Part shown: piece by piece, positions 1 through 9,992 of the stretch
How the letters are laid out: every line of letters starts with the position of its first letter
Numbering within the stretch: position 1 is the stretch's first letter
DNA from: Colocasia esculenta
Lineage: Eukaryota > Streptophyta > Magnoliopsida > Alismatales > Araceae
Length of the DNA stretch: 64,000 nucleotides
Direction of reading: 5' to 3'
Assembly: GCA_014218235.1 (NCBI GenBank)
Contig: CM024760.1
Coordinates: 66,900,961 to 66,964,960, forward strand
Translations under genes and position numbers: made by a program
Notes under the pieces: model-generated
The model's input: only the letters and a program-made list of their open reading frames with translations
Database searches by the model: none
What the model was told of the DNA's origin: nothing

Positions 1-792
1 AAATGAGGGCAAGAGGACGTGGACTCCGGGAATCTCACGATCAAATGAGCTGTTTTCGGAAATCATGCCATCGTGCTGCTGACAGGGCTCTCTCTAAGAC
101 ATTTCATATCAGATATCCGAGACGACCTATGGTCGGCCAAGTCTAGCACGAGCTCGGCAACTGATTGACGTCGGCTAAGAACTACTCGTATCAAGTGCTA
201 TCTCTACTAGTGCACCTTTGTGCAAACGTTACATGCTATTTCGTTACATGGCCAATCTGTTATCATGCTTGTTGTGCTATACTCTCTTGAAAAGTGCTAT
301 TATTCTCTCGTTATCATGGGACATTACTCTCTTGACTTTACTTGATCGCTCTCTCTAAGTTATCCTACTTGATAAGACATTAATCACTTAAAGCATGTCT
401 GTTTATATGAGATATTAAGTCCTACTGGGTGTTTATCGCTCATTCTGCGCTATTTATTTCATGTGTTTCAGGTGAGTCTGATGGGGACTACCACACTCAC
501 GAGGAAGGGGATGAGGATGTTCAAGAGTGACCAGTTTTTTCGACAACCATTGCTTTTAGTAGTTAGATAGTCATTAGTTAGTCATTTTTTAATAGTTTTG
601 ATTTGAATAAAGTACTCTGGGCCCTAGTTTTGGATCTAATTAGTGAATATAATAATTGAATTGAGGAATTATTAATGAAGTTGGATTTTATTTGGCATTA
701 TTCCAAATTGTGCATGGTTTGATGTTAATTCTCGCTCGATACTTTTATTTAACTGTATTACACGCTCTGATATTCCGCGTTGGGGCGTTACA
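1..792 (+). repeat. 3' part of a gypsy LTR, same family as gypsy1
   Basis: From about base 190 this segment aligns by eye with the end of the gypsy1 LTR (about 32450-33008). Both share the CAGGTGAGTCTGATG block, the 'ttgaataaagtact' block and the terminal 'attccgcgt.ggggcgttaca'. The terminal CA at 791-792 corresponds to 33007-33008. No primer site follows, so this is the outer end of a 3' LTR or a solo LTR cut by the window edge. It contains no gene. Confidence 0.75.
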
Positions 793-1091
793 CCATTTGT
801 CATGCGAGGTAAGAACTATATGTGTGACAGTGAGTGAGAGAGTAGATATGCATATCTTTCAAGTTTCAAGACAATGGAAATGAGATTTTAAATTTTGAAC
901 ACCTTAGGTCAAATTTCTCGCTAAAACATTGAACTTGATAACAGAGTGAATACTTTTGTGTTTTTATAAGGATTCGGAAATGACAAAGATATTTCAAGTA
1001 TAGTATATAAAAATGGTCTTTCATAATGAAATCATTTCAGACAAAAAATCAAGACAAGATATATAAATCATTTGTCTAAAATATCTGACAG
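793..1091. other. AT-rich spacer, nothing recognised
   Basis: Low-complexity AT-rich sequence between the gypsy LTR end and the ATCGAT repeat tract. I see no open frame or element terminus. It may be part of the same decayed LTR as the two repeat tracts that follow. Confidence 0.4.
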
Positions 1092-1397
1092 CAATTGATA
1101 TGAAATACATTAGTTATTCGTGAACCGTTCTGAAATAGCTTCAATCGATGTGAAATATGGAAGCAATCGATGTTTGCTTAAAGACAATCGATAAGTAAAG
1201 GCAATCGATGTGCAATATAACGGTAATCGATGTGAATGAAGAGCGATCGATGTTTTAAAGATAATCGATGTTTAAATAAAACAACAATCGATGTTTAAAG
1301 ACAATCGATGTTCAGTTTAACAACGATCGATGTTTAAGTTTAAAAAACAATCGATGTTTGAAGATAATTGATGTTTAAAGACAATCGATGTTTAAAA
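1092..1397. repeat. Short-repeat array with ATCGAT core
   Basis: About fourteen copies of a 15-25 bp unit resembling 'caatcgatgtttaaaga', each with the palindrome ATCGAT or a one-base variant. Spacing is irregular. It resembles the arrays in the U3 part of the intact LTRs of this window, so it is probably the U3 remnant of a decayed copia-type LTR. Confidence 0.7.
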
Positions 1398-1489
1398 TGG
1401 TCAGCAAGCGATATACACTTTGACTGGACAAAATACAACGTGGTCGGTTGAAGGAGACTGCTTTGACTGGCCAAGATACAACACAATCA

Positions 1490-1815
1490 GTCGAATTGAA
1501 ACTTCGGATATGTCAAAGGGTAACTTCGGATATGACGAAGTAAACTTCGTATATGAATGAAAAATAACGCATTCGGTCGAAGTTGAACTTTGGATATGGC
1601 GAAGTGAATTTCGTATATGAACAGAAAACAATGTATTCGGTCGAAGTTGAACTTCAGATATGATGAAGTAAACTTCATATATGGCGAAGTGAACTTTAGA
1701 TATGACGAAGTAAGACTTCGACTGATCAAGATAAAAGCATGCATGACGAAGTACCAACTTTGGATATGACGAAGTGAACTTCGGATATGACGAAGTATAA
1801 CTTCGACTGAACATG
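1490..1815. repeat. Array of hairpin-forming repeats (ACTTCG...CGAAGT)
   Basis: About nine copies of a unit close to 'acttcggatatgacgaagt'. The arms ACTTCG and CGAAGT pair around a 7-nt loop. Adjacent units share arms, giving a chain of possible hairpins. Open frames on the minus strand here are by-products of the repeat. Confidence 0.75.
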
Positions 1816-2694
1816 ATCAAAACATGCATGACAAAGTTGAATTTCAAATGCCTAAGTTACATGTCAGTGTAAATTTTTATGAAGTGATGAAAAATACAAT
1901 ATTTATGAGATAAAAATAATATTGAAATATACTAAGGACATTTATGATAAGCATGAGTTTTATTATCATCAAAATAAAGAGTAAAATATAAGAGTGATTC
2001 AACATACTTTAGATATTTCCATTCAATTGTGATTTTTAGATGGAATATACTTCACTATATTCACTTTTTTTAACATTTACAAATTAGATGGGTTTTTAAG
2101 CAAGAGCTAGAAGATTTCAAGGACTCTAAAGATAATAGTTACACTTGAGGGACTAAAAGAAAAAAAATATTTGTAAGAGCTAAAAAGTAAAAACCCGAAA
2201 TCTTATCACACTACTGTGCTATTTTCCACCTGTGGAGATAGATTTGGATATAGAAAGACATGAAACATGTACCTATGGAGGGGCAGAAAGAAATGAAACC
2301 CGCCCAACATCTAGCCCTTTACCATCTCATTCGTTAACATAGAGAAAAACCAGAAAAAAAAGATGAAAAATCTGCAAACGTTAGGCGCAACCAATTAATT
2401 CTTGTATTATGGAGCTTCGATAGACGTTGATGTACGGTTCAGTGGCAGTTATGGTTCAATTAGTTCATAGAGGCATCCACGGCCTAAACTACCAACAAAA
2501 AAAAGGGGTTCTCAAGTTTGCTTGTAGTAAGCTGACTCCATTCCATCCTAGCATTGTTCAAATCTTATCACCTCGGAAGACTTTATCATTTGCAACCATA
2601 TCCTTAATAGAAATGGTTGAATGTCTAGCTCTTCTCGCTAGTATCAAACTCACATTGAATCAGAATTATACTGTTGGTTGGTCCAGAGAAATGA
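1816..2694. other. No gene seen
   Basis: AT-rich sequence. A 90-codon frame at 2427-2699 has no recognisable domain and no neighbours supporting a gene. Nothing else is supported. Confidence 0.4.
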
Positions 2695-2796
2695 TTTAGT
2701 AACACATATATTTGACATTTGTATTTAATACCACTCACAAAACATAAATCATATGATTGGTGTCAAATGTAAGTATTATAAAATAGTGTTACTAAA
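2695..2796. mobile_element. Small foldback/MITE-like element
   Basis: A 102-bp unit bounded by perfect 11-bp inverted repeats, TTTAGTAACAC (2695-2705) and GTGTTACTAAA (2786-2796). The complementarity extends inward with mismatches (TTGACATTTGTA against TGTCAAATGTAA), so most of the unit can fold on itself. No clear target duplication flanks it, so the superfamily is unassigned. Confidence 0.6.
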
Positions 2797-3149
2797 CTGT
2801 TTTCCCTTAATGTATTGTCAGCACTTATTCTGAGCCGACACAATCAAGTAGTTTATTATAACTCGCAACCAGGTTGTGCATGCATTAATTACCTAGCAAA
2901 ACATTAGATCCTTAAGTGCCTGTTTGTCATGGGTAAAAGAAATGGGGATAGGGTAAATTAATTTGGAGATATATTATATTCATTCCTAATCAGTCTTTTG
3001 TTTAGTATTTTTAGGTTTAGAATTTTGAAAATAATCTCATTCTTTATTTGGTAGGAGACAGTGTTAGTGTGCAGATAAAATCTTTATTTTTACTTTTAGT
3101 CGTCTCTTGATCTCCTGTTGCGCGATCGGTGTCTAGAGCCGATGACCAA
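2797..3149. other. No gene seen
   Basis: AT-rich spacer between the foldback element and a copia LTR start. No coding or structural feature recognised. Confidence 0.4.
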
Positions 3150-3630
3150 TGTTGGGTTTCCAATTGTGTGAACATTCATAAACATTTTTCTTGATATGTG
3201 TTTTGATGATGACATTAAACATATTCATAATAATTGTTTTGATGATGACATGATAATGTTGATGTGTTCTGATGATGACAAAACTCTTATGTGAATGCTT
3301 TGCTTTGCTGAATATTTATTGCAAAAAAAGGTCTTAATAAATTATCTGTCATATCAAATTGCATTTTAAGTTAATAAATCTATTTATTAAGAGTTATCAG
3401 ATTATTAAAACACCTTTTAATATTGTGTATGAAAAGATTGATCTGGTAAATATATCGCGATATAATTGGTGCCCATGAAGATAAAAGATTTAAGACATGA
3501 ATATGACAGTTAAATCGACTCCCTATATAGATAATTATTTATGTTAGATACTATATGAATCAATTACATGAGGGTGTATTTACGAAATCACTTTCTACTA
3601 CACACTTTTTACACCTAACTTGCAGCTCTA
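3150..3630 (+). repeat. 5' piece of a copia LTR (+ strand)
   Basis: Starts with TGTTGGGTTTCC and has three spaced copies of 'tgttttgatgatgaca'. The starts of two other copia LTRs here read alike in element orientation: TGTTGGATCTCTTG... (35131 leftwards) and TGTTGGGTTTTCC... (63813 leftwards), both followed by TTTTGATGAT. The rest of the LTR is missing. The right boundary is approximate. Confidence 0.5.
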
Positions 3631-3635
3631 CCACA

Positions 3636-3936
3636 ACTTGGTGACCGATAAGGTGAGAGAGTCCTATTTGACTCGTTGGATTAAGTGAACAAGCTAGTCA
3701 ATCTAGGATACGTAAGTTTTTAGCGAAAATTTTAAATATGAAAGTTTTTGAGGGAATCTCACCAGCCTTGCACTATATTTTTGTATTATGTATTTCCTCA
3801 ACTTGGTGACCGATAAGGTGTGAGAGTCCTATTTGACTCGTTGGATTAAGTGAACAAGCTAGTCAATCTAGGATAAGAAAGTTCTTAGCGAGAATTTTAA
3901 AAAATCAAAGTTTTTGAAGGAATCTCACCAGACTTA
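3636..3936 (+). repeat. Tandem duplication of about 160 bp across the copia A LTR start
   Basis: Two direct copies begin 'aacttggtgaccgataagg' (about 3637 and 3799) and run through 'gaatctcaccag'. The second copy is interrupted by the MITE at 3937 and resumes at 4498 with 'cactatatttttgtattatg'. The second half of each unit matches the start of the copia A 3' LTR (30051-30110). The duplication therefore includes flanking DNA plus the LTR edge. Confidence 0.7.
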
Positions 3937-4494
3937 GGTGGCGTTTGATAAAATTTAACACTTAAATTTTAATTTTATTTGTCATCTATATTCTAAATCT
4001 AAAATTTAAAAAGAACTTAATATATATCAGATATAATATAAGAGATGTTTGATAACTAATTTAGACAATATCTGAATTGTAGTGTAGTAGTTAAGATACT
4101 ACACTTCTAATATGGAGGACTTGGGTTTAAAACTTAGAATAGTAAAAAAAAAGTTTTTTTTTTAAATTGTGATCGCCGGCGTCGGATTCTACCGCCGTCG
4201 GAGATCGGCCGGATTCCGACGACGGTGCCGGAATCCGGCGATCATCGGAGGCCGGACCGCCGGAATCCGATGATCACGGGATTCCGATGCCTGACCGCCG
4301 TCGGAATCGGCGATCGCCGGATGCTGGAAACAGATCTGAAAAAAAGTGATTATTCTTAGCTTAAAAATTAAGTGGTATTTCAGATTTAAGTGATTAATTA
4401 AGATATAATTTTAGATATTTTATCAAACAATCTGAAATCTTAAAATTAAGTATTTCAGACAATAAGACATCTATTAAGTATAATCAAACACACC
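3937..4494. mobile_element. PIF/Harbinger-type MITE inside the copia A 5' LTR
   Basis: A 558-bp element with termini GGTGGCGTTTGAT... and ...AATCAAACACACC, flanked by TTA on both sides (3934-3936 and 4495-4497). TTA duplications and GG.G.GTTTG termini are typical of PIF/Harbinger (Tourist-like) MITEs. The empty site is known from the neighbouring duplicate copy near 3765-3790. The centre (about 4170-4330) is strikingly GC-rich, with repeated CCGGCG/CGCCGG words. It has no coding capacity. Confidence 0.8.
4075..4145 (+). repeat. tRNA/SINE-like segment within the MITE
   Basis: Contains 'tagtgtagtagttaag', resembling an RNA polymerase III A box, and about 40 nt later 'gggtttaaaac', resembling a degenerate B box. 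A run of A then T follows. This looks like the head and tail of a tRNA-derived SINE or a decayed tRNA-like insert. It cannot fold into a convincing tRNA, so I do not call a tRNA gene. Confidence 0.3.
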
Positions 4495-4708
4495 TTACAC
4501 TATATTTTTGTATTATGTATTTCCTTGTTTTGGGATTTGTTTGTCTCTGATTTATTTTCTATTTTTAAGGTTGTACGGCATAGTCAATTGCCCTTCTTTC
4601 TATAACGGTGTATAATTTTTTTTAGGTGCCCAAAGCATCTATATATGGGGACTCTGGGATCCCACGTAGGGACAAGGGCATTACAATCTCTTCCTCTCTT
4701 ATTTATTA

Positions 4709-4720
4709 TGGTATCAGGGC
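4709..4720 (+). promoter_or_regulatory. Copia A primer binding site
   Basis: The sequence 'tggtatcagggc' differs by one base from TGGTATCAGAGC, which pairs with the 3' end of plant initiator tRNA-Met. It marks the end of the 5' LTR and the start of the internal region. Confidence 0.7.
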
Positions 4721-6046
4721 ACTGGGGTTCTTGGACCATCGCTCTCTGTCTAGGATATTGTGAACACCATCTAGAAGAGGGTTCTGACGCTGCTGCTCTT
4801 CCTCAACGTCATCTGGAGTTTCTGACCCTGATTTGGGGTTTTTCTCGAGTTGCTTCAAAGGGTTTTCTGATCACATCTGAAATCTGGTCTCAATGCCATC
4901 ATCTTGGAGGCATTCGGGTTGGATCCTACCCGTCTATAATTTTTTGGGAGTTGCCAAGGGATTTAGGGGTTGCTGCGAATTTCTTATTGAAATTGTGGAG
5001 TTCTAAGGAATACGATTTGATATTGTCCTCCGGTCTCTACTTGGACTGTATCTTCTTTAATTTTTTGGGAGTGTTTGATGGAGGCTATTATTGAAACTGC
5101 TGTGATTCGTGAAGTGTTGAATGGAAAATTTTATTTTTTTTGGAAATTTAGTTTAAGGTGCTTTGTTATAGGTTAATAACTGTTGGGTTTTCTTGATGGT
5201 AGTGAAGAAGAACCCGAGACGGGAAAGAAAATAGAAAGGCATTGAAGGCATGGAAGAAGAACAATGCGAAAGTGATGAGTTGGATTATAGGCACAATAGA
5301 ACCTCATATGGGCATAAATTTAAGGTCTCATACCACTGCTGCTAGCACGTGGAATTTTCTGAAAAAGACCTATCAGCAAGATAATTCATCTAAGAATATA
5401 ATCTTGGTCTTAAAATTGTAAAGCTTACTCAAGGGACTAAAACTGCCCAAGAGTATTATTTTGAATTCATGAATATGTGGATTAAATATAATTCTATTAC
5501 TTATGCAAGTGTTCCTATAGAAGCTTTGAAGACAGTCCAAGATTTACAAGAGAAAAATACGCAGGATCAATTCTTTATGAGGCTACGATCGGAGTTTGAA
5601 ACTATACGGGGCAATCTAATGAATGAAAAACAAATCCCTAATCTTGCCGAGTGTTTTCAAGAAATTCTTCGTGAAGAACAACAAATTTTGTCACTTGAAA
5701 CTGTAGACAAAGCAAAAGTTGTCAACACTACAGATCTTGCATTTGTCCAGGGACAAGGAGAAACCTAGAGTCAAAGATGTGTCGAGTTGCAATGTTTTCA
5801 TGTCAAAAATATGGCCACCTTGCTTGTGACTGTGAAGATAAATTTTACAGATATTGTAAGAAGGGATGACATATATTCACTAAATGTAGAAGGCAACCTC
5901 AGAATCGTGGAGGAAATTAAGCCATATCATACCATGGTTGATACAACTGAAACTTCAACTCCTCCTATCACTACTACCTCTAACACCCTAATCACCCTTG
6001 AATCAATTCAGATGATGATTTAGTTTGCTCTTTCTGACATGAGATT
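4721..6046 (+). pseudogene. Copia A gag (5' half, broken)
   Basis: Leader followed by a decayed Ty1/copia Gag of the UBN2 type from about 5225. The reading moves between frames. Recognisable pieces are 'ALKAWKKNNAKVMSWIIGTI', the open stretch 5469-5768 (capsid-like helices), and a zinc-knuckle region near 5790-5900 with CQKYGHLACDC. At least one frameshift near 5410 and several stops disable it. The frame entering the CACTA insertion at 6046 continues into the protease region after 26960. Gag packages element RNA into virus-like particles; this copy cannot make a full protein. Confidence 0.75.
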
Positions 6047-6300
6047 CACTATAGGAAATCTTAGCTCTGCCTACGAAAGTTTCTTATGGTTTAATATATC
6101 CGTAAACTATTCGTATGGATAGACATATCTATACTTACGGACTTACATGTCGTAAGGATATCAGATAAATTTTGTTCTTGAACTTTCAAGATATACCTAT
6201 CCCTATGGCGTGATACTGTAAGCATATAACAAAATTATATGCTTACGAAGTGTGTTACAGTAGACATCATCCAAAATTTTTTCTTATAAAAAAAAATTCA
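6047..6300. repeat. CACTA left terminus and subterminal repeats
   Basis: The terminal inverted repeat occupies about 6047-6075. It is followed by scattered words such as 'cttacgg', 'cgtaagg' and 'gcttacg' in both orientations up to about 6250. In CACTA elements such motifs are typically bound by the TNPA-type protein. Confidence 0.75.
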
Positions 6301-6960
6301 AAAACCCTCCAAACCTTTCAGATCGCGGCAAACTTTCTCTCTAGATTGAAACATCCGTCAAACCTTCCCCCATTCTAGGACACCCCCGAGACCACCCCCC
6401 CCCCCCCCCCCCCCCCCCCGCGCCTAGCCGCCCACGCTACCCGTGATCTCCCCCTCCCTTCCCCTCACCTACGCCGCCGGCGATCTCCCCCCCATCGTTG
6501 GGCAGCCACACCATGAATGTCGTCCCCTCCTCGTTCCACGACGCGATGTGCTCGGAGCCGACCTGTCCACCAGGTCATACGTCTTCGTCAGGAATGGCGC
6601 CAGGCTCTTCCCTGGCGCCGGCGGTGTCCTGCCTTGCTCCCCATGCGCCGACAGTGTTCCGCCTTGCTCCCCCTGCGCTTGTTATTCCAGCTAGTTAACA
6701 ACATACATAAAGTCCTCCTCCCTGCTCTGCCCTCCTCCTGCGCGCGCCCACAAAGATCAACTCATGCTAAGGTTGCCATGGCGGCGATCGATGGCGCAAC
6801 GTACGTCTCCTCAGAAGGCTCCTCGGAGCTTGTTCGTGTTCTTGTACGTGTCTGGGAACCGATAAAGAACGTGTAGGGAGGGAAGAGGAAGCGGAGATGT
6901 ATGCATCTTCCCCTGATGCCCTAGAAATTAATCCTGGAAAGAAGTTGGTATAAGCATTTC
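6301..6960. other. GC-rich segment of unknown origin in the CACTA element
   Basis: Contains a run of about 28 C near 6392-6419 followed by GC-rich sequence with short overlapping frames (6443-6876). One frame reads DLSTRSYVFVRNGAR, faintly like the C-terminus of a gypsy integrase. This is too little for a call. It could equally be 5' flank captured with the XTH gene. No gene is supported. Confidence 0.3.
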
Positions 6961-6964
6961 AATA

Positions 6965-7568
6965 ACATGATGGCCAGTCAGTGGCATCCTCTCTCCTCAT
7001 CGTCTTCTTCTCCGTGTTCTCCCTTGTTGTGGCTGCCAACTTCTATCGGGACTTCGACCTCACCTGGAGCGATGGTAGAGGCAAGGTCCTCAACAACGGC
7101 CAGCTTCTCACCCTGTCCCTCGACAAGGCCTCCGGCTCCGGCTTCTAGTCCAAGAATGAGTACCTCTTTGGGAAGATCGACATGCAGATAAAGCTCATCT
7201 CCGGCAACTCCGCGCGGCACCGTCACCGCCTACTATGTGAGTCTACGTTCTGCATTCTATGCTCCCGAGATGCTCTTTTCGGGTCCCTCAATTTTCTATC
7301 TCGGCGACATCGGCATACATATTTTGCCTATATTGGCATTGATTCGGTGCGTTTGGTCTCTGCAATAGTTGTCATCCCGGGGCCGACCCACGACAAGATC
7401 GACTCGAGTTCTTGGGAAACCTACCCCTACACACTGCACACCATGTGTTCTCGCAGGGGAGGGCAACTGGGAGTAGCTATTCAAGCTCTAGTTCGACCAA
7501 AGACTTCCAACCTACCCATCCTCTGGAACCCCAGCACATCCTGTAGCAATCCAGAAAAGTCGAGCTAA
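6965..7568 (+). pseudogene. XTH pseudogene, exons 1-2
   Basis: Exon 1 encodes a hydrophobic signal-peptide-like stretch (LLIVFFSVFSLVVA) and then the GH16 N-terminus NFYRDFDLTWSDGRGKVLN. It ends at a GT donor at 7237. Exon 2 starts near 7369 with LSS, GPTHDKID and EFLGNL. XTH enzymes cut and rejoin xyloglucan in the cell wall; their catalytic motif is HDEIDFEFLG. The first Glu, the nucleophile, is Lys here (AAG at 7395-7397). Other lesions are an out-of-frame ATG, a TAG after GSGF in exon 1, and single-base frameshifts in both exons. The SIRE1 element cuts the gene downstream of exon 2. It was probably captured by the CACTA element. Confidence 0.85.
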
Positions 7569-7620
7569 TTACCCACCCCCACTCCCACAGATCTCTCTAC
7601 TTTCTCAACAGATGTTCTAA

Positions 7621-9550
7621 GTTGCCCAGCTAGCTAGCCCAGAGGGGGGGGTGAATGGGTATTAAACTTCGATCTCTGATTAAAACCTGTTTACTGAAAA
7701 GATTGCACAACTTAATAGCAAGGTTAGAGTTAGAGCAAACAAGACAACAATCACACAAAACACATCCACAAGACACAAGGTTTTATCCTGGTTCGGAACT
7801 CCTCTCCACAGGAGACCTACGTCCAGTCCCTGAGCAATACCTCAGGATTTTACTACCAGGGTACAATCCCCCTAAGGATCCTTACACCCAGCCTCAACTG
7901 GTCTTCCTTCAGCCTGAAGGGTACAACAACCACCCTGGATACCACCAGGTCTTCCTTCGTCCAGAAGGGAAACACCTCTAATAAGAAAAGAGTGTGGAAC
8001 AGGCTTCAGACTCTAGCTGTTGACCAGCTACACACTGAAGCTCCTAAGCCCCGAGAGAGAGAGAGAGATTAACAAGGTTTTTCTCTCCAAGGACCACACA
8101 GGCTCTTACAAAAGAGAAGATTCCTTTTGAGCACAGAGAGCTAAGAGCTTAGAACAACGATGGAGTGGAAGCTACGCTTTGTTTTTTTTTTTTTTCTGAG
8201 ACTCGAGGAGATAGATTTCTTTCTGTTTTGAAATCAAGCGTTGTTACTATGTTCTTGCTTTTCGTCTTGAGTCTTTATTTAAACTGCTGATTCAAATTCG
8301 AAGTGAAGTGTCCGTTGTCTCTTATCCTTGTGTACGTTAGACTGGTCACAAAGGAAGTTTCTGATCGTCAGTCTTTTATCCCTGTGTACACCACCAAGAG
8401 ATGTCATAGAACTTTGTATCTTGTGTCCAACGTTGTCCAGATGAGTCTTGTCAGATATCTGTAAGCATATCATCAATAAATAGAGGACAGCTAAGACTGC
8501 TGTCTATTGTTAGTTGAGATGGAACAGATATTGCAGTATATAGCAAAGCTCCTTCTGTCTAAAAGGTACGTAGACAGAGTAGCATAGAAATGGAAGATAT
8601 TGTTTGCATGCATGGGAGATACGATCAGAGAGCATTTAATGCATAGCAGTCAACGGACAAGATATGACTTAGATTTCAACGCTGTTAAAAGGCATTATAC
8701 TGATGCATCAAGAAATTCGATAAAAAGAATCTTGCTGACTTCATAACTTATGAAATCGTTATGAATTATAGCAAGTCGTTATGAACTGTAAAGAAATCGT
8801 TGTGATAACTTATGAAGCCGTTACAACAAGCAAGTCGTTGCGAGTTCTAAAGAAATCGTTGCAAGAAATCGTTATGACTATCAAGTATAAAGAATCGTAC
8901 ACGAAATCGTTATGACTATCAAGTAATAAAGAAATCGTTACGCGAAATCGTTATGACTATCAAGTAATAAAGAAATCGTTACGGCTAGAGAGTCGTTGCG
9001 AGTTCTAAAGAAATCGTTACGAGGTCTAAAGAAATCGTACGGCTAGAGAGTCGTTGCGAGTTCTAAAGAAATCGTTACGAGGTCTAAAGAAATCGTTACG
9101 GCTAGAGAGTCGTTGCGAGTTCTAAAGAAATCGTTACGAGGTCTAAAGAAATCGTTACGGCTAGAGAGTCGTTGCGAGTTCTAAAGAAATCGTTACGAGG
9201 TCTAAAGAAATCGTTACGGCTAGAGAGTCGTTGCGAGTTCTAAAGAAATCGTTACGAGGTCTAAAGAAATCGTTACGGCTAGAGAGTCGTTGCGAGTTCT
9301 AAAGAAATCGTTACGGTAACGATTTGATTTTGAGTTTTCCGGTCAAAGAGGAAGTCGTTCTGCTTATCAAAGAAGTCGTTACAAGGACTTGGATAGAAGT
9401 GATGGGACTTACCAGATTGTCTTGATCTTTCATTTTTCTTTTGCTTCCTGTTCTCAAGGCTCAAGAAATCCATTAGTGTTATTTTGTTAATCATCAAAAT
9501 TAATATATAAATAAATGGAAATATTTATTATGGGGACAGTTTGGTCATCA
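7621..9550 (-). repeat. SIRE1 3' LTR (left copy)
   Basis: In element orientation it starts TGATGACCAAACTGTCC at 9550 and ends ...GCTGGGCAAC at 7621. Its U3 half (about 8740-9380) holds the AAATCGTT repeat array. The R/U5 half (about 7680-8000) holds a block conserved with other SIRE LTRs here. It is the same length as the right copy and differs by scattered substitutions and 1-bp indels. Confidence 0.85.
8740..9380. repeat. U3 repeat array of the SIRE1 left LTR
   Basis: Irregular copies of 'gaaatcgttatgactat' lead into about six tandem 59-bp units, each with 'gctagagagtcgttgcgagttct' (repeat starts at 8984, 9042, 9101, 9160, 9219 and 9278). Within each unit AAATCGTTACG occurs twice, so a short CpG motif is repeated dozens of times. 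There are no unique spacers. Confidence 0.9.
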
Positions 9551-9992
9551 ATCTCCCCTTTTTGATGATGACAAAATATACTAAACATCATACAAAAAAT
9601 GAAATATGTTTTTCAGATTACGTTAGTTGTCTCCCCCATTTGTCATTAGGCAAAAAGATAAGCTGTGAGACAAAGAAGAGAGAAAGATTTATATTAAGAT
9701 GGAGAAAGATAATACAGAGGAGAAACAAGGAGGCATGCTGTGAGACAACAGCCCATGCCTTGATCTCAGATCCTCAAAAAGTTACAGAAAAACGCCAGAA
9801 GCAATTGAGAAGGAGGGTCCCATGGAGGGATGTTCCTCTGAATGTAGAGTTGCCTTTGCTGCTCTAAGAATTCTCCATACTGAGTTTTGTCCAAAATGAA
9901 TCTGTAGTAAGTACTCTTGCCAAAACTGGCCCTATGGAGAAATCTGTCCAAGGAAATTGGATAGTGAATCTTTTGATTTAACAGATCCTGCT
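9551..9992 (-). other. SIRE1 polypurine tract and 3' untranslated region
   Basis: Immediately inside the left LTR, the + strand 'atctccccttttt' gives the purine tract AAAAAGGGGAGAT in element orientation, the expected plus-strand primer. The remaining 400 bp to the end of the extra ORF is non-coding. Confidence 0.7.

Larger units (their letters stand above)
3717..4700 (+). repeat. Copia A 5' LTR (contains a MITE)
   Basis: The segment beginning 'ttagcgaaaattttaaatatg' matches the sequence after the polypurine tract of copia A at 30050. The match continues beyond the MITE through 'gtctctgatttattttctat', homologous to 30146-30165. The LTR should end just before the primer site at 4709, perhaps at 'cattaca' near 4685. 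Boundaries are approximate because the start is duplicated. Confidence 0.6.

Noticed and set aside
2427..2699. 90-codon + frame
   Set aside because: No similarity I recognise, no neighbours, AT-rich context; expected by chance.
4075..4145. tRNA gene
   Set aside because: A- and B-box-like words exist but no cloverleaf with acceptor and anticodon stems can be drawn.
4645..5094. 149-codon open frame at the start of copia A
   Set aside because: It spans the LTR end and the primer binding site, where translation is not expected, and has no recognisable domain.
6392..6419. Run of about 28 C as a structural signal
   Set aside because: Probably a homopolymer expansion or sequencing artefact; nothing else supports a function.
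6443..6876. Three overlapping + frames in GC-rich sequence
   Set aside because: Open frames are expected by chance in GC-rich DNA. The only hint (DLSTRSYVFVRNGAR) is too short to name an integrase fragment.
8980..9320. Regular repeats resembling a CRISPR array
   Set aside because: The units are contiguous without unique spacers, lie inside an LTR present in two copies, and the DNA is plant nuclear.
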